DNA of 64,000 nucleotides from an uncultured Chitinophagaceae bacterium. GTDB taxonomy: Bacteria > Bacteroidota > Bacteroidia > Chitinophagales > Chitinophagaceae. Position numbers and translations under genes: made by a program. The notes under the pieces are model-generated. The model was not told the origin of the DNA and did not search any database. It worked only from the letters and a program-made list of their open reading frames with translations. The DNA is taken from contig CALGAP010000007.1 in assembly GCA_937958995.1 (NCBI GenBank), positions 528,806 to 592,805 on the forward strand. The letters run 5' to 3'. Shown piece after piece: positions 50,091 to 59,558 of the stretch. How positions within the stretch are numbered: position 1 is the first letter of the stretch; every line of letters starts with the position of its first letter.

Positions 50091-51773
50091 ATGATGGACA
50101 ACTACACGATCGCTGACCAGTTCTCGCTGCTGTCAAAACTGATGGATATACACGGGGAGAATGAATTCAAAGCAAAGTCATATTCCGTCGCCGCTTTTAC
50201 CATCGAGAAATTACCACAACCCGTCGCGGAAATAGAAGATTCCAAACTTTCCACTATAAGAGGCATTGGCCAGTCAGCCGCTAAAAAGATTGTAGAAATC
50301 GTAGAGACCGGGAAACTGGCCGCACTCGAGGATCTTATCCAAAAAACGCCGCCCGGAGTGTTGGAAATGCTCAACATAAAAGGACTGGGACCGAAAAAAA
50401 TCTCGACTATCTGGAAAGAAATGGGTATTGAGTCAGTAGGCGAATTGCTGTACGCCTGCAACGAAAACCGGTTGCTGCTGTACAAAGGCTTTGGTGAAAA
50501 AACACAGAAGAAAGTGCAGGAGTCTATCGAATTCTACATGCGCCACCAGGGCAGTCACCTCTGGGCCGATACAGAAACCTATGCCCTCGCGATCAATAAA
50601 AAACTAAAGGAACAATTTCCGGGGAAAAAGTTTGAACTTACCGGGCAATTCCGCCGGCAATCGGAAGTGATTGATACGTTGGAATGGGTGACCACCGCTA
50701 CGTCCGATGAACTCCTTCCCTTCCTCAGCGCCAATGAGTATACTGCCAAAGAAACCCTGGGCGATTTTATATCAGTGATCGGGGGTGAGAATATTACCCT
50801 GAAGTTCTACACCTGCCCCGAAGAGAAATTTTACCATACCCTTTTCAAAACCAGCTGTAGTGAAGAATTCTTAAACGGTATCCAGGCACTACCCGGCTGG
50901 AATGCCAATGGATCTTATAATTCTGAAGAAGAAATTTTTTCCGCCACAGGTATTCCCTATATCCCTCCCGCCATGCGCGAACAGGCCAGGGTGATCGAGC
51001 ATGTGAAAAAAAGTGGCGGCATATCGCTTATCCAACCCGGCGATATCAAAGGCATCATTCACACACACAGCGACTGGAGCGATGGCCTGCATACCATCGA
51101 ACAGATGGCGAAGACCTGCATGGAGAAAGGCTTTGAATACCTCGTGATCAGCGATCACAGCAAAACCGCTGCTTATGCCAAAGGATTGAGCGAAGAAAGA
51201 ATCCGCGAACAGCATCGCTATATTGATGAACTGAACGCAAGACTGGCGCCGTTCAAGATTTTCAAAAGCATTGAATGCGATATTCTCGGCGACGGCTCGC
51301 TCGATTATTCCGACAATATCCTCGCCAGCTTCGACCTGGTGATCACCTCCATTCACCAAAACCTGAATATGACCGAGGAAAAAGCGATGATGCGATTACT
51401 CAACGCCATCCGCAATCCATACACCACCATACTCGGACATATGACCGGCCGGCTGCTACTTAGTCGCCCCGGCTATCCCGTTGATCATGTCACCATCATC
51501 GAAGCCTGCGTCGAAAACAAGGTGGCGATCGAACTTAACGCTCACCCCCGCCGGCTTGATATGGACTGGCGCTGGATAGACATAGCCCTCGAAAAAGGCG
51601 CCATGATCTCCATCGACCCCGACGCGCACGATATCGAAAGCTTCGATGACTGCCGCTACGGCGTGCTCGCGGCGCAAAAGGGTGGTCTTACCGCCAATAG
51701 GAACCTCAGTAGTTTTTCGCGCGAAGAGTTTGAAAATTATTTGCGGGAAACAAGAGCAGCGAAGGGCGTGTAG
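50091..51773 (+). CDS. PolX/PHP protein with degenerate polymerase site
   Basis: A 560-residue protein with the PolX layout: helix-hairpin-helix region (IRGIGQSAAKKI at 57-68; IKGLGPKKI), a family X palm-like domain, and a C-terminal PHP phosphoesterase domain. The PHP metal motifs look complete (HTHSDWSDG from 324, ISDHSK, ECDILGDG, TSIHQN, ELNAHPRR, DPDAH). The palm motif, GSxRRxxETxGDxDxL in active enzymes, reads TGQFRRQSEVIDTLEWV, so the two catalytic Asp appear as Thr and Glu. It probably works as a 3'-5' exonuclease/phosphoesterase in DNA repair but not as a polymerase (inference). Confidence 0.85.
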   Translation: MMDNYTIADQFSLLSKLMDIHGENEFKAKSYSVAAFTIEKLPQPVAEIEDSKLSTIRGIGQSAAKKIVEIVETGKLAALEDLIQKTPPGVLEMLNIKGLGPKKISTIWKEMGIESVGELLYACNENRLLLYKGFGEKTQKKVQESIEFYMRHQGSHLWADTETYALAINKKLKEQFPGKKFELTGQFRRQSEVIDTLEWVTTATSDELLPFLSANEYTAKETLGDFISVIGGENITLKFYTCPEEKFYHTLFKTSCSEEFLNGIQALPGWNANGSYNSEEEIFSATGIPYIPPAMREQARVIEHVKKSGGISLIQPGDIKGIIHTHSDWSDGLHTIEQMAKTCMEKGFEYLVISDHSKTAAYAKGLSEERIREQHRYIDELNARLAPFKIFKSIECDILGDGSLDYSDNILASFDLVITSIHQNLNMTEEKAMMRLLNAIRNPYTTILGHMTGRLLLSRPGYPVDHVTIIEACVENKVAIELNAHPRRLDMDWRWIDIALEKGAMISIDPDAHDIESFDDCRYGVLAAQKGGLTANRNLSSFSREEFENYLRETRAAKGV

Positions 51774-51848
51774 AAAAGACTTCACCATTGCGCGTGGAAG
51801 ACGTAAACCTTCCCCATTGACCATATTGATGGTTAACTCTTTCCCCCG

Positions 51849-54800
51849 TTAACTCGTTGCTCGCAACAACGGCAACTTCACAAAGAAAGTGGTGCCCTCG
51901 CCTTCTTTCGTTACAAACCATAGCTCGCCATTGGCCTGCTCCACGATGCCTTTGCTCATTGCCAGGCCAAGTCCGGTGCCGGAAGATTTGGTGGTAAAAT
52001 TGGGAGTGAAAATTTTTGATCTTGTCTGCTCGGGAATGCCCACGCCATTATCGGAAATGCTAACCGTAATGTATTCTCCATTCAGTTCCTCATTCATTCG
52101 TATAATCATCTTGTCGCGCGTAGCGCTGGCTTCTATGGCATTTTGCAATAAGTTGGTGAAAAGACGGTTCAACTGGGTTTTATCGGCAAACAACAATACC
52201 CGCTGTTGCACCGGCTTCCACTCGAAGTCGAGGTTTTCGGTGGCTTCGTAGAGCGAGGTGAGGGAATAAAGCATTTCATGCAGGTCGAACACCTCATTTT
52301 TCGGGTTGCCGATATTGGCAAATTGTGAAAAGTCGGAGGCGATTTTCGAAAGGTGATCAATCTGCTCGATCAGCGTCTTCGCCACGTTGGTAGTCATTTC
52401 TTTCACATCTTTCGAATTATTATCGATCGCTTTTTGCAGGTACTGGATGCTCAGCTTCATGGGCGTGAGCGGGTTCTTGATTTCATGCGCCACTTGCCGC
52501 GCCATCTGCCGCCAGGCGCCCTCGCGTTCACTTTTGGCCAGGGCCTCAGCACTGTCATCAAGCTTTTGCACCATCTTGTTGTATTCCTTCACGAGTACAC
52601 CAATTTCATCATCGCGCTTCCACTCGATCTTTTCATTGATCTTGCGCAGGTTGATATCGCGCATTTTCTGGCTGATGAGCGTAAATGAATTAGTGATGCG
52701 GTTGGTAATAAACAAGGCGATGGCGCCCGCTATCAAAAAGATGAATGCGTTCAGGTTCACTACCGTTACTATGAAGTTGGAGATTTCCTGTTTTAGTTCT
52801 GCCTGGCTGCTGTACGAAGGAATATTGAGGTAACCCACCGCCTTGCCGGCATCGTTGCGAATAGGCGCGTACACACTCAGGTAGTCTACATTGCCCACAG
52901 TTTCTTCTGTCACCGTTTGTACGTAGTGTTTATTACGCAGGCGGAAATAAGCAATCGGGTTCATTTTGGTGCTGAGCACACCGCTGGTATATATATCTGC
53001 ATCAGGATTGGAAGTGATGCGTATATCACCCAGCGTATCGTACAGGTTTACGTCCATGCCATGCACTTCCGAAATTTCCTGTATCAGCGTATCGGCCTTA
53101 GCAGTAAATACCGGCGTTGCCAGTCGCGCGCTGTCTGGTTTGTCTTTTCCGTACAGTCCCACCTGCAACTGCGAGGTCATGATCTGGATGGCACGCGTAA
53201 GCCGGTCCTGGTTATTGCGCTGGTAGCGGTTTATGAAAAACAGGATGGTGGCCACACCAATCACAATGAAGGAAAGCAGGCTCACCAAAATGATGGTGCT
53301 GTGAATCTGGGAACGAATGCTGAGTTGCCAGTGCTGCTTGAACAACGACCAGCGCATTCGGCTCCTGATCAGCAGGGCAACAAAACGATAAAAAGCCAGC
53401 AGCGCCAGGAAGGTACTGAACAGGTAAGCGAACAAAGTAATGGCCTCGATAGCACTGTTGTTCTTGCGTGCAACCACAATACGTTTATCGGCAGATGGAC
53501 GATACCACAATTCTTCATACCCATCTTTCTTACGCACAATCTGGAACTCCTGGTCAGACGGTATCGGGTCCACTTCTATATGCGTGGGAAATGCATAGTC
53601 GTTGTAATTGCGCACCAGGTTTCGCATGCTGTCGTACACCGCATAGCTATACACCGTAGAGTATTCGGGCATCAGCTCACGGTTCTGGCGAAACAATTCC
53701 GGTGTCAAGGCATCCGTCTTATAGTGCTTGGGATCAGAAAGCACAAAGAGAGAGCCCAGGTAAAGGCTGTCGTCGAGATAACATTCGCGCTTGAAGATAT
53801 ATGAAAAACGGTCGTAAGATCTTTCATAATAACGCAGCCCGGGTGTTGCTGTTCTTTTTCCCTGTACGCGGAAAATAGTGTTGAGTGTATCGAACGAAGC
53901 CGGCTCATTGTTAAACAAGGGTCTTCCCAACGAATCGAAGGTATAGATCTTCATTTCGTAGCGGTTAATATAACCGATAAAGCTGCGGCTGGTGATGCTG
54001 TCTTTTACAAATGCATTGCCCCTTTCATTGTACAGGCGGTGGAAATTGCTTGCCAGGAAATTGCTGTCCAGGTAAGTAAGCGCCACACTCAGCAGGCGTT
54101 CACTTGCGGGATCGGACTGCAAAGCTATACGTCCGGCATAACGCTGACGTTCATCCAGCTCTATTTTCTGGTTTTCATAGATGATCACTGCCGACATCGA
54201 AAACGAGAAAACAAAAAGCCAGAACAGCACTTCCGAAACATTCAACCGGAAATTGAGCCCGCTGAAAATCTTCTGCTGCATCAGCCAGATAAAGATCAGC
54301 AGCCAGATCAGTACATACAGGTTCAACTCTACCCTGTTGGTATCGGAAGTAAACGACAATATAGCCAGGCCGATAGCGGCGGTGATAATAAAAACGATCA
54401 GGTTTCGGGCGCCCACCAGTTTACCTACAATGGTGAGCAATACCTGCGACAAGAAGAAATAACTCAACGCCAGCGTAGCCAGTATCACAAACCCGATATA
54501 GCTGTACTGGTTAAGACTGTAAACATTAGTTACATTGAACGATATCTGCGCGTCGGAAACCATTCCCTGCAACAGCGAGGAAAAGGTAAATGAGGATATC
54601 ACCTGCGCGGTAAGCACAGCCACCACCAATGCCCAGTTCTGCACCTGGTTGGCATAGGGCTTTACCGCGTTTACGTTGGCGCGGCGGTTCACGAAAATGA
54701 CGATCCAGCAAAACAGCAAAGCATTAATCAGCAAATCGCCGAGCGAACTCAGCACACTGCTGGAGCCATAGATGGAAGGATCGAACAGTTCAAACTGCCG

Positions 54801-55628
54801 CAGGTCGAGCACTTCCGGGAAAAGATAACTCCATATACGAAGCACCAGAATGCACGTTACAAGAAACGCCAGTCCCCACCAGAAGCCGAACTTTTCATCG
54901 ATATAAATTGCCACCTGTTGTATGCAGAGAAACAAAAGGAAGAAACCAACCAGCACAAGTATGATCGGTACCAGGCTGCTTTGCTGGTTGCGCATGCTCG
55001 TTTTTTGGAGATAAAACAACACATCACCGCTGATATTCTTTATAGGAAAATCAGTTTCGGCGGTAGAAATATCAACCTGCTGAATAGCTTTTTTGAATGG
55101 GATGAATTCTTTCTGCAGGTTTTCCGTCTGCACGGCATACTTACGCAATACCGGTATAAGCGATACCACGGTTAAGGGCCGGCCATCGTTCAGCGTCACC
55201 TGCGCGTTGGTGCGCACATACACGCCGTTGGCCTTGCGGGTGGTGTAGCCGTTGCGTGTGCCGGTATCGGCGGGCATATCGGGCAGCACTTCCTGCGTGT
55301 TCCAAAACAGCAGCCGCGAAGTGGCTACACTATCAGTAGCAGAATCGCCATACACGAAGATGTAGTACCCGCGTTCGATCAGTTTTTCCAGTTGTTCCTC
55401 GGTGTATTGCTGATCGGCCAGCTGGCGCAATAAGGCGGTGTCTTTAGTGAACTTCTGAAAATCTTTTTCCTTATCGTGAATGCGCGTTTGAATCAGCCGC
55501 GAGTAGTAGCGTGTGGAGGAGGTGGTGAACAGGTACTTATTCAACAAAAAAGCTACCAGGAATAGGCCGATGGCGGCCAGCAGCAGGTATGCATTCCTGT
55601 TTAACGATTTTGTGAAGAATTGCTTCAA
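51849..55628 (-). CDS. Very large multi-membrane sensor histidine kinase (NtrY-like)
   Basis: A 1259-residue kinase. It has an N-terminal membrane helix and extracytoplasmic domain, a block of about nine helices (residues about 210-480), a second extracytoplasmic domain, two more helices around 750-800, a third sensor region of Cache type (ATPVFTAKADTLIQEISEVHGMDVNLYD), a further helix and HAMP (NRITNSFTLISQKMRDINLRKI). The kinase core has His1048 in MARQVAHEIKNPLTPMKL, N box NLLQNAIEA, G1 SDNGVGIPE and G2 GTGLGLAMSKG. No receiver domain and no adjacent response regulator. It overlaps mazG by ATGA. Confidence 0.9.
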   Translation of the reverse strand: MKQFFTKSLNRNAYLLLAAIGLFLVAFLLNKYLFTTSSTRYYSRLIQTRIHDKEKDFQKFTKDTALLRQLADQQYTEEQLEKLIERGYYIFVYGDSATDSVATSRLLFWNTQEVLPDMPADTGTRNGYTTRKANGVYVRTNAQVTLNDGRPLTVVSLIPVLRKYAVQTENLQKEFIPFKKAIQQVDISTAETDFPIKNISGDVLFYLQKTSMRNQQSSLVPIILVLVGFFLLFLCIQQVAIYIDEKFGFWWGLAFLVTCILVLRIWSYLFPEVLDLRQFELFDPSIYGSSSVLSSLGDLLINALLFCWIVIFVNRRANVNAVKPYANQVQNWALVVAVLTAQVISSFTFSSLLQGMVSDAQISFNVTNVYSLNQYSYIGFVILATLALSYFFLSQVLLTIVGKLVGARNLIVFIITAAIGLAILSFTSDTNRVELNLYVLIWLLIFIWLMQQKIFSGLNFRLNVSEVLFWLFVFSFSMSAVIIYENQKIELDERQRYAGRIALQSDPASERLLSVALTYLDSNFLASNFHRLYNERGNAFVKDSITSRSFIGYINRYEMKIYTFDSLGRPLFNNEPASFDTLNTIFRVQGKRTATPGLRYYERSYDRFSYIFKRECYLDDSLYLGSLFVLSDPKHYKTDALTPELFRQNRELMPEYSTVYSYAVYDSMRNLVRNYNDYAFPTHIEVDPIPSDQEFQIVRKKDGYEELWYRPSADKRIVVARKNNSAIEAITLFAYLFSTFLALLAFYRFVALLIRSRMRWSLFKQHWQLSIRSQIHSTIILVSLLSFIVIGVATILFFINRYQRNNQDRLTRAIQIMTSQLQVGLYGKDKPDSARLATPVFTAKADTLIQEISEVHGMDVNLYDTLGDIRITSNPDADIYTSGVLSTKMNPIAYFRLRNKHYVQTVTEETVGNVDYLSVYAPIRNDAGKAVGYLNIPSYSSQAELKQEISNFIVTVVNLNAFIFLIAGAIALFITNRITNSFTLISQKMRDINLRKINEKIEWKRDDEIGVLVKEYNKMVQKLDDSAEALAKSEREGAWRQMARQVAHEIKNPLTPMKLSIQYLQKAIDNNSKDVKEMTTNVAKTLIEQIDHLSKIASDFSQFANIGNPKNEVFDLHEMLYSLTSLYEATENLDFEWKPVQQRVLLFADKTQLNRLFTNLLQNAIEASATRDKMIIRMNEELNGEYITVSISDNGVGIPEQTRSKIFTPNFTTKSSGTGLGLAMSKGIVEQANGELWFVTKEGEGTTFFVKLPLLRATS

Positions 55629-56407
55629 GTGCCGGGGTTTTGTTTTTTAATCGAGTCCCAGATGGCGTCCATCTCCTGGAGCGTCATCTCGGCCAGTGGT
55701 TTACCTTGTTGTAGGGCTTTCTCTTCCATGCTGGTAAACCGGGTTATAAATTTTTTATTGGTCTTTTCGAGTGCATTTTCCGCATCTACCTGCAAAAACC
55801 GTGCATAATTGATGAGGCTGAACAGCAGGTCACCCAACTCATTCTCAATCTGTTCCTGGTTATTATGGGCTACCGCTTCTTTCAGTTCCTGCATTTCTTC
55901 TTCCACCTTATCCCAAACCTGTTCACGCGTATCCCATTCAAAACCTACCTGTTTGGCTTTTTCCTGCAGCCGCGTGGCTTTCACCACCGCGGGCAATGAT
56001 ACGGGCACACCGGACAGCACCGATTTTTTACCTTCCTTTAACTTTAATTTTTCCCAGTTTTGTTTTACGTCTTCTTCGTTGTTCACTTTCACATCGCCGT
56101 AGATATGCGGGTGACGGCTGATCAGTTTTTCGCAAATGCCATGTATGGCTTCCTCCAGCGTGAATTGCTTCTGCTCCGAACCGATTTTTGCATAAAATAG
56201 AATATGCAGCAACAGATCGCCCAGTTCTTCTTTTATGCCCTTCCAGTCATTTTCCGTAATGGCATCGGCCAGTTCATAAGTCTCTTCAATGGTCATCGCG
56301 CGCAGGGTATGAATGGTCTGCTTTCTGTCCCACGGACATTTTTCCCTTAAATCATCCATAATACCCACCAATCTTAAAAAGGCTGCCGCCACTGATTCCT
56401 GTTGCAT
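55625..56407 (-). CDS. mazG: Nucleoside triphosphate pyrophosphohydrolase
   Basis: A 260-residue MazG with two tandem domains. The first has DLREKCPWDRKQTIHTLRAMTIEETYELADAI and ELGDLLLHILFYAKI (the EExxE and ExxD magnesium motifs); the second has EEEMQELKEAV and ELGDLLFSLINYARFL. It hydrolyses non-canonical or signalling NTPs to NMP and pyrophosphate. Full length. The stop overlaps the start of the large sensor kinase; 14 bases separate it from the DUF3667 gene upstream. Confidence 0.95.
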   Translation of the reverse strand: MQQESVAAAFLRLVGIMDDLREKCPWDRKQTIHTLRAMTIEETYELADAITENDWKGIKEELGDLLLHILFYAKIGSEQKQFTLEEAIHGICEKLISRHPHIYGDVKVNNEEDVKQNWEKLKLKEGKKSVLSGVPVSLPAVVKATRLQEKAKQVGFEWDTREQVWDKVEEEMQELKEAVAHNNQEQIENELGDLLFSLINYARFLQVDAENALEKTNKKFITRFTSMEEKALQQGKPLAEMTLQEMDAIWDSIKKQNPGT

Positions 56408-56421
56408 ATAGCTGGTTTATT

Positions 56422-57531
56422 TTAAACACTGAAAATTGTTAACGCAAAGAGCAGGATAAACAACACTATGAGCGAAACGAAACCAAGAAAATTAAACAGC
56501 AAAAACTTGATCGTTGTTTTGAATTTTCCCTGCCCATAAAATTTATGCATGGCCCGCCAGGCATAATAAATACCCCAGCAAAACATGCCTACGAGGATGT
56601 AATATAGTATATCCCACTCAAGCCACTCCGCCAGTTGATGCACACCCATGGCAATCATCAGGAAAATGAATGTGTAGATATACAGGTAAATGAGGAAGAT
56701 GCCGTGATCCACATAGTAAAACTGTTGGCGGCGGATGTATAGCAGTTTCAGCCAAAGGGCATACAGCGGCAGCGAGATGAAGAGCAGGTACGGTAAACTG
56801 TGTACGAATTTATAGACCACATCGTCCCAAAACTTGCTTTCATCTTTCCGCATCCGGTTGCTCAGATCGATGGCGCGGTATTCGATCCTGCGTTTGAACC
56901 AGCCATCGCGTTTTTCGGGTGGCAGGCTGGCCTGCGCGGAGTCGTATTCGGCCCTGGTTTTGAATCTTGATTCGGAACCGGCAATGCTTAGTATGCGGTC
57001 GGCTTGTTTGTTTCTGCCAGAGGCAGAATCTTTCCCCATATTGTCCGGATCTTCACCTAACAGCTTCACGCGAAGAATGCTGTCGGTTTGCGCTATTTGC
57101 TGCTCCACCAGCAAGGTATCTTCCGCGCTCGCGGCATTGCGCAGCAGCTCTTCGCGGGTAGTGGTCATGATGGTGCTTACCTTCTTCGTCGACACACTTT
57201 CATCCAGGTGGTCCAGTCCATACAGCGAAATAAATATGAGGAAAAATATGGCCGAAGAAAATATATACATCCGGATGGGATCGAGGTAGCGGGCACGGCG
57301 GCCGTTGATAAAGTCCCTGGGCAACAGTCCGGGCCGGGCCATCAACAGCCGGGTGGTGCTGAAAAATTTCCCGTCGAAATGAGTGATATCGGAGAAAAAG
57401 TGGGTGACTAACGACCAGGCCGATACCCTGGGCTCCCTGTTTTCCTGGCCGCACTGGTGACAAAACCTTCCGTGAATGGGCACGTTACAATTCAGACAAA
57501 CCTTTTCTTCCCGTTCTTTGTAATGAGACAC
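56422..57531 (-). CDS. DUF3667 membrane protein with zinc ribbon
   Basis: A 369-residue protein. A short zinc-ribbon at 13-30 (CLNCNVPIHGRFCHQCGQ, two CxxC pairs) is followed by the conserved FFSDITHFDGKFFSTTRLLMARPG and DFINGRRARYLDPIRMYIFSSAIFFLIF (DUF3667 signature). A roughly 150-residue charged loop comes next, then four hydrophobic segments at the end. Function of the family is unknown. It heads a three-gene unit with mazG and the sensor kinase. Confidence 0.9.
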   Translation of the reverse strand: MSHYKEREEKVCLNCNVPIHGRFCHQCGQENREPRVSAWSLVTHFFSDITHFDGKFFSTTRLLMARPGLLPRDFINGRRARYLDPIRMYIFSSAIFFLIFISLYGLDHLDESVSTKKVSTIMTTTREELLRNAASAEDTLLVEQQIAQTDSILRVKLLGEDPDNMGKDSASGRNKQADRILSIAGSESRFKTRAEYDSAQASLPPEKRDGWFKRRIEYRAIDLSNRMRKDESKFWDDVVYKFVHSLPYLLFISLPLYALWLKLLYIRRQQFYYVDHGIFLIYLYIYTFIFLMIAMGVHQLAEWLEWDILYYILVGMFCWGIYYAWRAMHKFYGQGKFKTTIKFLLFNFLGFVSLIVLFILLFALTIFSV

Positions 57532-57651
57532 TGCAGAAAATTTAACTAAAAATAAGGAAAGGGTGCATTTTTACAGAAAAAACGGCATGTAATTGTATAT
57601 AAAGCAGCGAATTGTTCGTTAGTAACCCACAAAATGAGAGCTAATCAATAT

Positions 57652-58485
57652 ATGAGAACACTGTTTCTGTTTGTTTTTTCGATTGCATTTACCGGCAATC
57701 TCCTCGGCCAGCATTATTACAAGGATATTGTGCTTACCCGGGAACTAGCCGAAAAGCGGGCATTGTTCGAGGCCAATAAGGTGAAGACTGTGCGCATGAA
57801 AAGCTTCGACAATATGAACCAGCCTATCGAAAAGTTTAGCTGTACCCAGACCGTGACCAATAATTTTACGTTGATAAAAACCGTGACCACCGACCCACTG
57901 ACCGGCAGCTCGGAAAGCAACAATTTTTTCGACGCGAATGGCAGACTGGTCAGGAGCATTGACACCACGGAGGGCGCGCGGAACATTACCACCTATGCCT
58001 ATAATGAGGCAGGGCAACTGACCGAGGTAAACAGTCAATCCATATCTCCCGGCGACTTCAAAATGACCGAACAACACCTATGGAGTTACGACGCCAAAGG
58101 CCGCCCGCAAGAAATGCTGAAGATCAAAAATGGCACCGACACCACGCACGTGGAATTTGTGCTGGACGATAATGGAAACGTAGTTGAAGAAAAAAGCCGC
58201 ATTAAAGGCGTGCTGCAACCCGGCGTATATTACTACTACGACAGTTCAAACCGCCTTACCGACGTAGTGCGCTACAACGTGCGGGCCCAGCGCATGCTGC
58301 CCGACTATATGTTTGAATACAACGACCGCGGACAGCTACAAACCATGCTCACCCCCATGCAAACCATTGGCGACTACCAGAAATGGTACTATACCTATGA
58401 TGAAAAGGGTTTAAAGGTGAAGGATGAATGTTTCAACAAGGCCAGGGCATTGATTGGGAGAATTGAGTATACGTACCAATTCTAG
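57652..58485 (+). CDS. Secreted YD-repeat-like protein
   Basis: A 277-residue exported protein (signal MRTLFLFVFSIAFTGNLLGQ; an ATG at 57634 would add six residues). The mature part repeats tyrosine-rich units of the RHS/YD kind: TYAYNEAGQLTEVNSQ, WSYDAKGRPQEMLKIK, EFVLDDNGNVVEEKSR, YYYYDSSNRLTDVVRY, FEYNDRGQLQTML, YYTYDEKGLKVKDE. It is far too short for a full RHS toxin shell and has no toxin end. It is distantly similar to the tandem lipoproteins at 34523 and 35303. Function unknown. Confidence 0.75.
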   Translation: MRTLFLFVFSIAFTGNLLGQHYYKDIVLTRELAEKRALFEANKVKTVRMKSFDNMNQPIEKFSCTQTVTNNFTLIKTVTTDPLTGSSESNNFFDANGRLVRSIDTTEGARNITTYAYNEAGQLTEVNSQSISPGDFKMTEQHLWSYDAKGRPQEMLKIKNGTDTTHVEFVLDDNGNVVEEKSRIKGVLQPGVYYYYDSSNRLTDVVRYNVRAQRMLPDYMFEYNDRGQLQTMLTPMQTIGDYQKWYYTYDEKGLKVKDECFNKARALIGRIEYTYQF

Positions 58486-58514
58486 TTTCGGGTCGGCGGT
58501 TGGGGACCCGAAAC
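58485..58514. terminator. Inverted repeat between convergent genes
   Basis: GTTTCGGGTC (58485-58494) and GACCCGAAAC (58505-58514) around a 10-base loop, between the YD-repeat gene and the SRPBCC gene. The left arm starts on the last base of the stop codon. It lacks a T-run, so it may act as a roadblock-type or bidirectional end, or belong to the CCCGAAAC repeat family. Confidence 0.55.
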
Positions 58515-58521
58515 CCTACAC

Positions 58522-59205
58522 TCATTCCGGGAACACCGTCGCATTAGCCGCCCGATAATTCCCTATTTCTACAAAATTTTTGAAGTTCCTGATATCCTGC
58601 GTGATCATTTTTTTGAACATGGGAGTAAACAATTGCGCTATTTTTTCTCCCGGCTTACCCATGGGTGCGTGGTAGGTTAACACTACATCCACCATGGTGC
58701 CTTCGCCGCCGAGGGCTTCGCGGAAACCCACTTTGCCGGCGTTTCTGATTTCGGAGCCTTCCACAGACTGCCAGGCGATCATTTCATCCTGTCTTTCTTT
58801 CACTATTTCTGCTTTCCAGCGGAGCTTGCCGAGTCCGCCCGGTATGCGCATTTCCCAGTCAGAAGTTAATTCATCTTCTTCGTTTACCTGTGTAAGGTGT
58901 TCCATGAAGATCGGTAAGTTAGAAAGGTTGCGCCAGGCGCGATATACCTCGCTGCGCGGGCGGTTGATCACCATCGACACGCGAATGTTGAGGGCTTTGC
59001 CTGAGGCAATTTGTTCGTTGGTCCACTCGCAGAGTTCTGCAAATGTCTTGTTACCTGCTATGCCGCGGTAAGCAATATAACCGCCCAGCAGCGATCGGAA
59101 AAAGGAACCTTTCCTGATGCCGTTGCCCAGGAGCAGTAAACCGCCGGCCACCATGGCAATGCGGTCCAGGTTGCCGCTATAATTGTTTTTTTGAGTGGTA
59201 TCCAT
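58522..59205 (-). CDS. SRPBCC-domain protein with N-terminal membrane hairpin
   Basis: A 227-residue protein. The start contains a glycine-rich hydrophobic pair (LDRIAMVAGGLLLLGNGIRKGSFFRSLLGGYIAYRGIAG), similar to DUF2892-type membrane segments. It is followed by an SRPBCC/cyclase-like domain (VSMVINRPRSEVYRAWRNLSNLPIFMEHLTQVNEED; TSDWEMRIPGGLGKLRWKAEIVKERQDEMIAWQSVEGS). Such proteins often respond to stress, but no ligand is known. Possibly it presents a lipid-binding domain at the inner membrane. Confidence 0.85.
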   Translation of the reverse strand: MDTTQKNNYSGNLDRIAMVAGGLLLLGNGIRKGSFFRSLLGGYIAYRGIAGNKTFAELCEWTNEQIASGKALNIRVSMVINRPRSEVYRAWRNLSNLPIFMEHLTQVNEEDELTSDWEMRIPGGLGKLRWKAEIVKERQDEMIAWQSVEGSEIRNAGKVGFREALGGEGTMVDVVLTYHAPMGKPGEKIAQLFTPMFKKMITQDIRNFKNFVEIGNYRAANATVFPE

Positions 59206-59359
59206 ATTGTTCTTTTTAGGTGAGAGTACTGTTTAAGGAACAATTCAAAATATTGTACCGTGCTGAAGCACTATGATTGCGAGCGTGATAGACCGCGGTT
59301 GTTGCATTTTTTCCACAGCCCATGGTACGTTTTTGGAAGTAACAATCGAAAAGCTTTTT

Positions 59360-59548
59360 ATGCTAAAAGATAAAGATCCCAAGCGCGCAGAGCCGCGCAA
59401 AGGCAGCGAAGACAAATCGGTGGCCCATGATATGGACAAAAACCGCGAAGCGAAATACCCGAGGCCATCGCAGGAAGACAGGCAATATGACAACCAGCCT
59501 GAATTCAACGAGCACCAGGCCAATCGCAAAGACGAGGACCAGGTATGA
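59360..59548 (+). CDS. Small hydrophilic protein, possibly stress-related
   Basis: A 62-residue highly charged protein from MLKDKDPKRAEPRKGSEDKS to the end NRKDEDQV, rich in Asp, Lys, Glu, Arg and Gln with almost no hydrophobic residues. It is likely to be intrinsically disordered, like small general-stress or desiccation proteins. The frame opens at 59273, but the added part (RGCCIFSTAHGTF) is of a different character. Whether it is expressed cannot be told; it sits between two small genes of similar type. Confidence 0.5.
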   Translation: MLKDKDPKRAEPRKGSEDKSVAHDMDKNREAKYPRPSQEDRQYDNQPEFNEHQANRKDEDQV

Positions 59549-59558
59549 ACATGAAAAA

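Noticed and set aside
52917..53804. 295-codon open frame opposite the large sensor kinase
   Set aside because: It lies entirely antisense to well-conserved kinase sequence, and its composition (His-, Arg-, Gln-rich) is that of a shadow frame.
57652..58485. RHS/YD-repeat toxin
   Set aside because: Only about six YD-like units, a normal signal peptide, no toxin domain and no immunity gene next to it.
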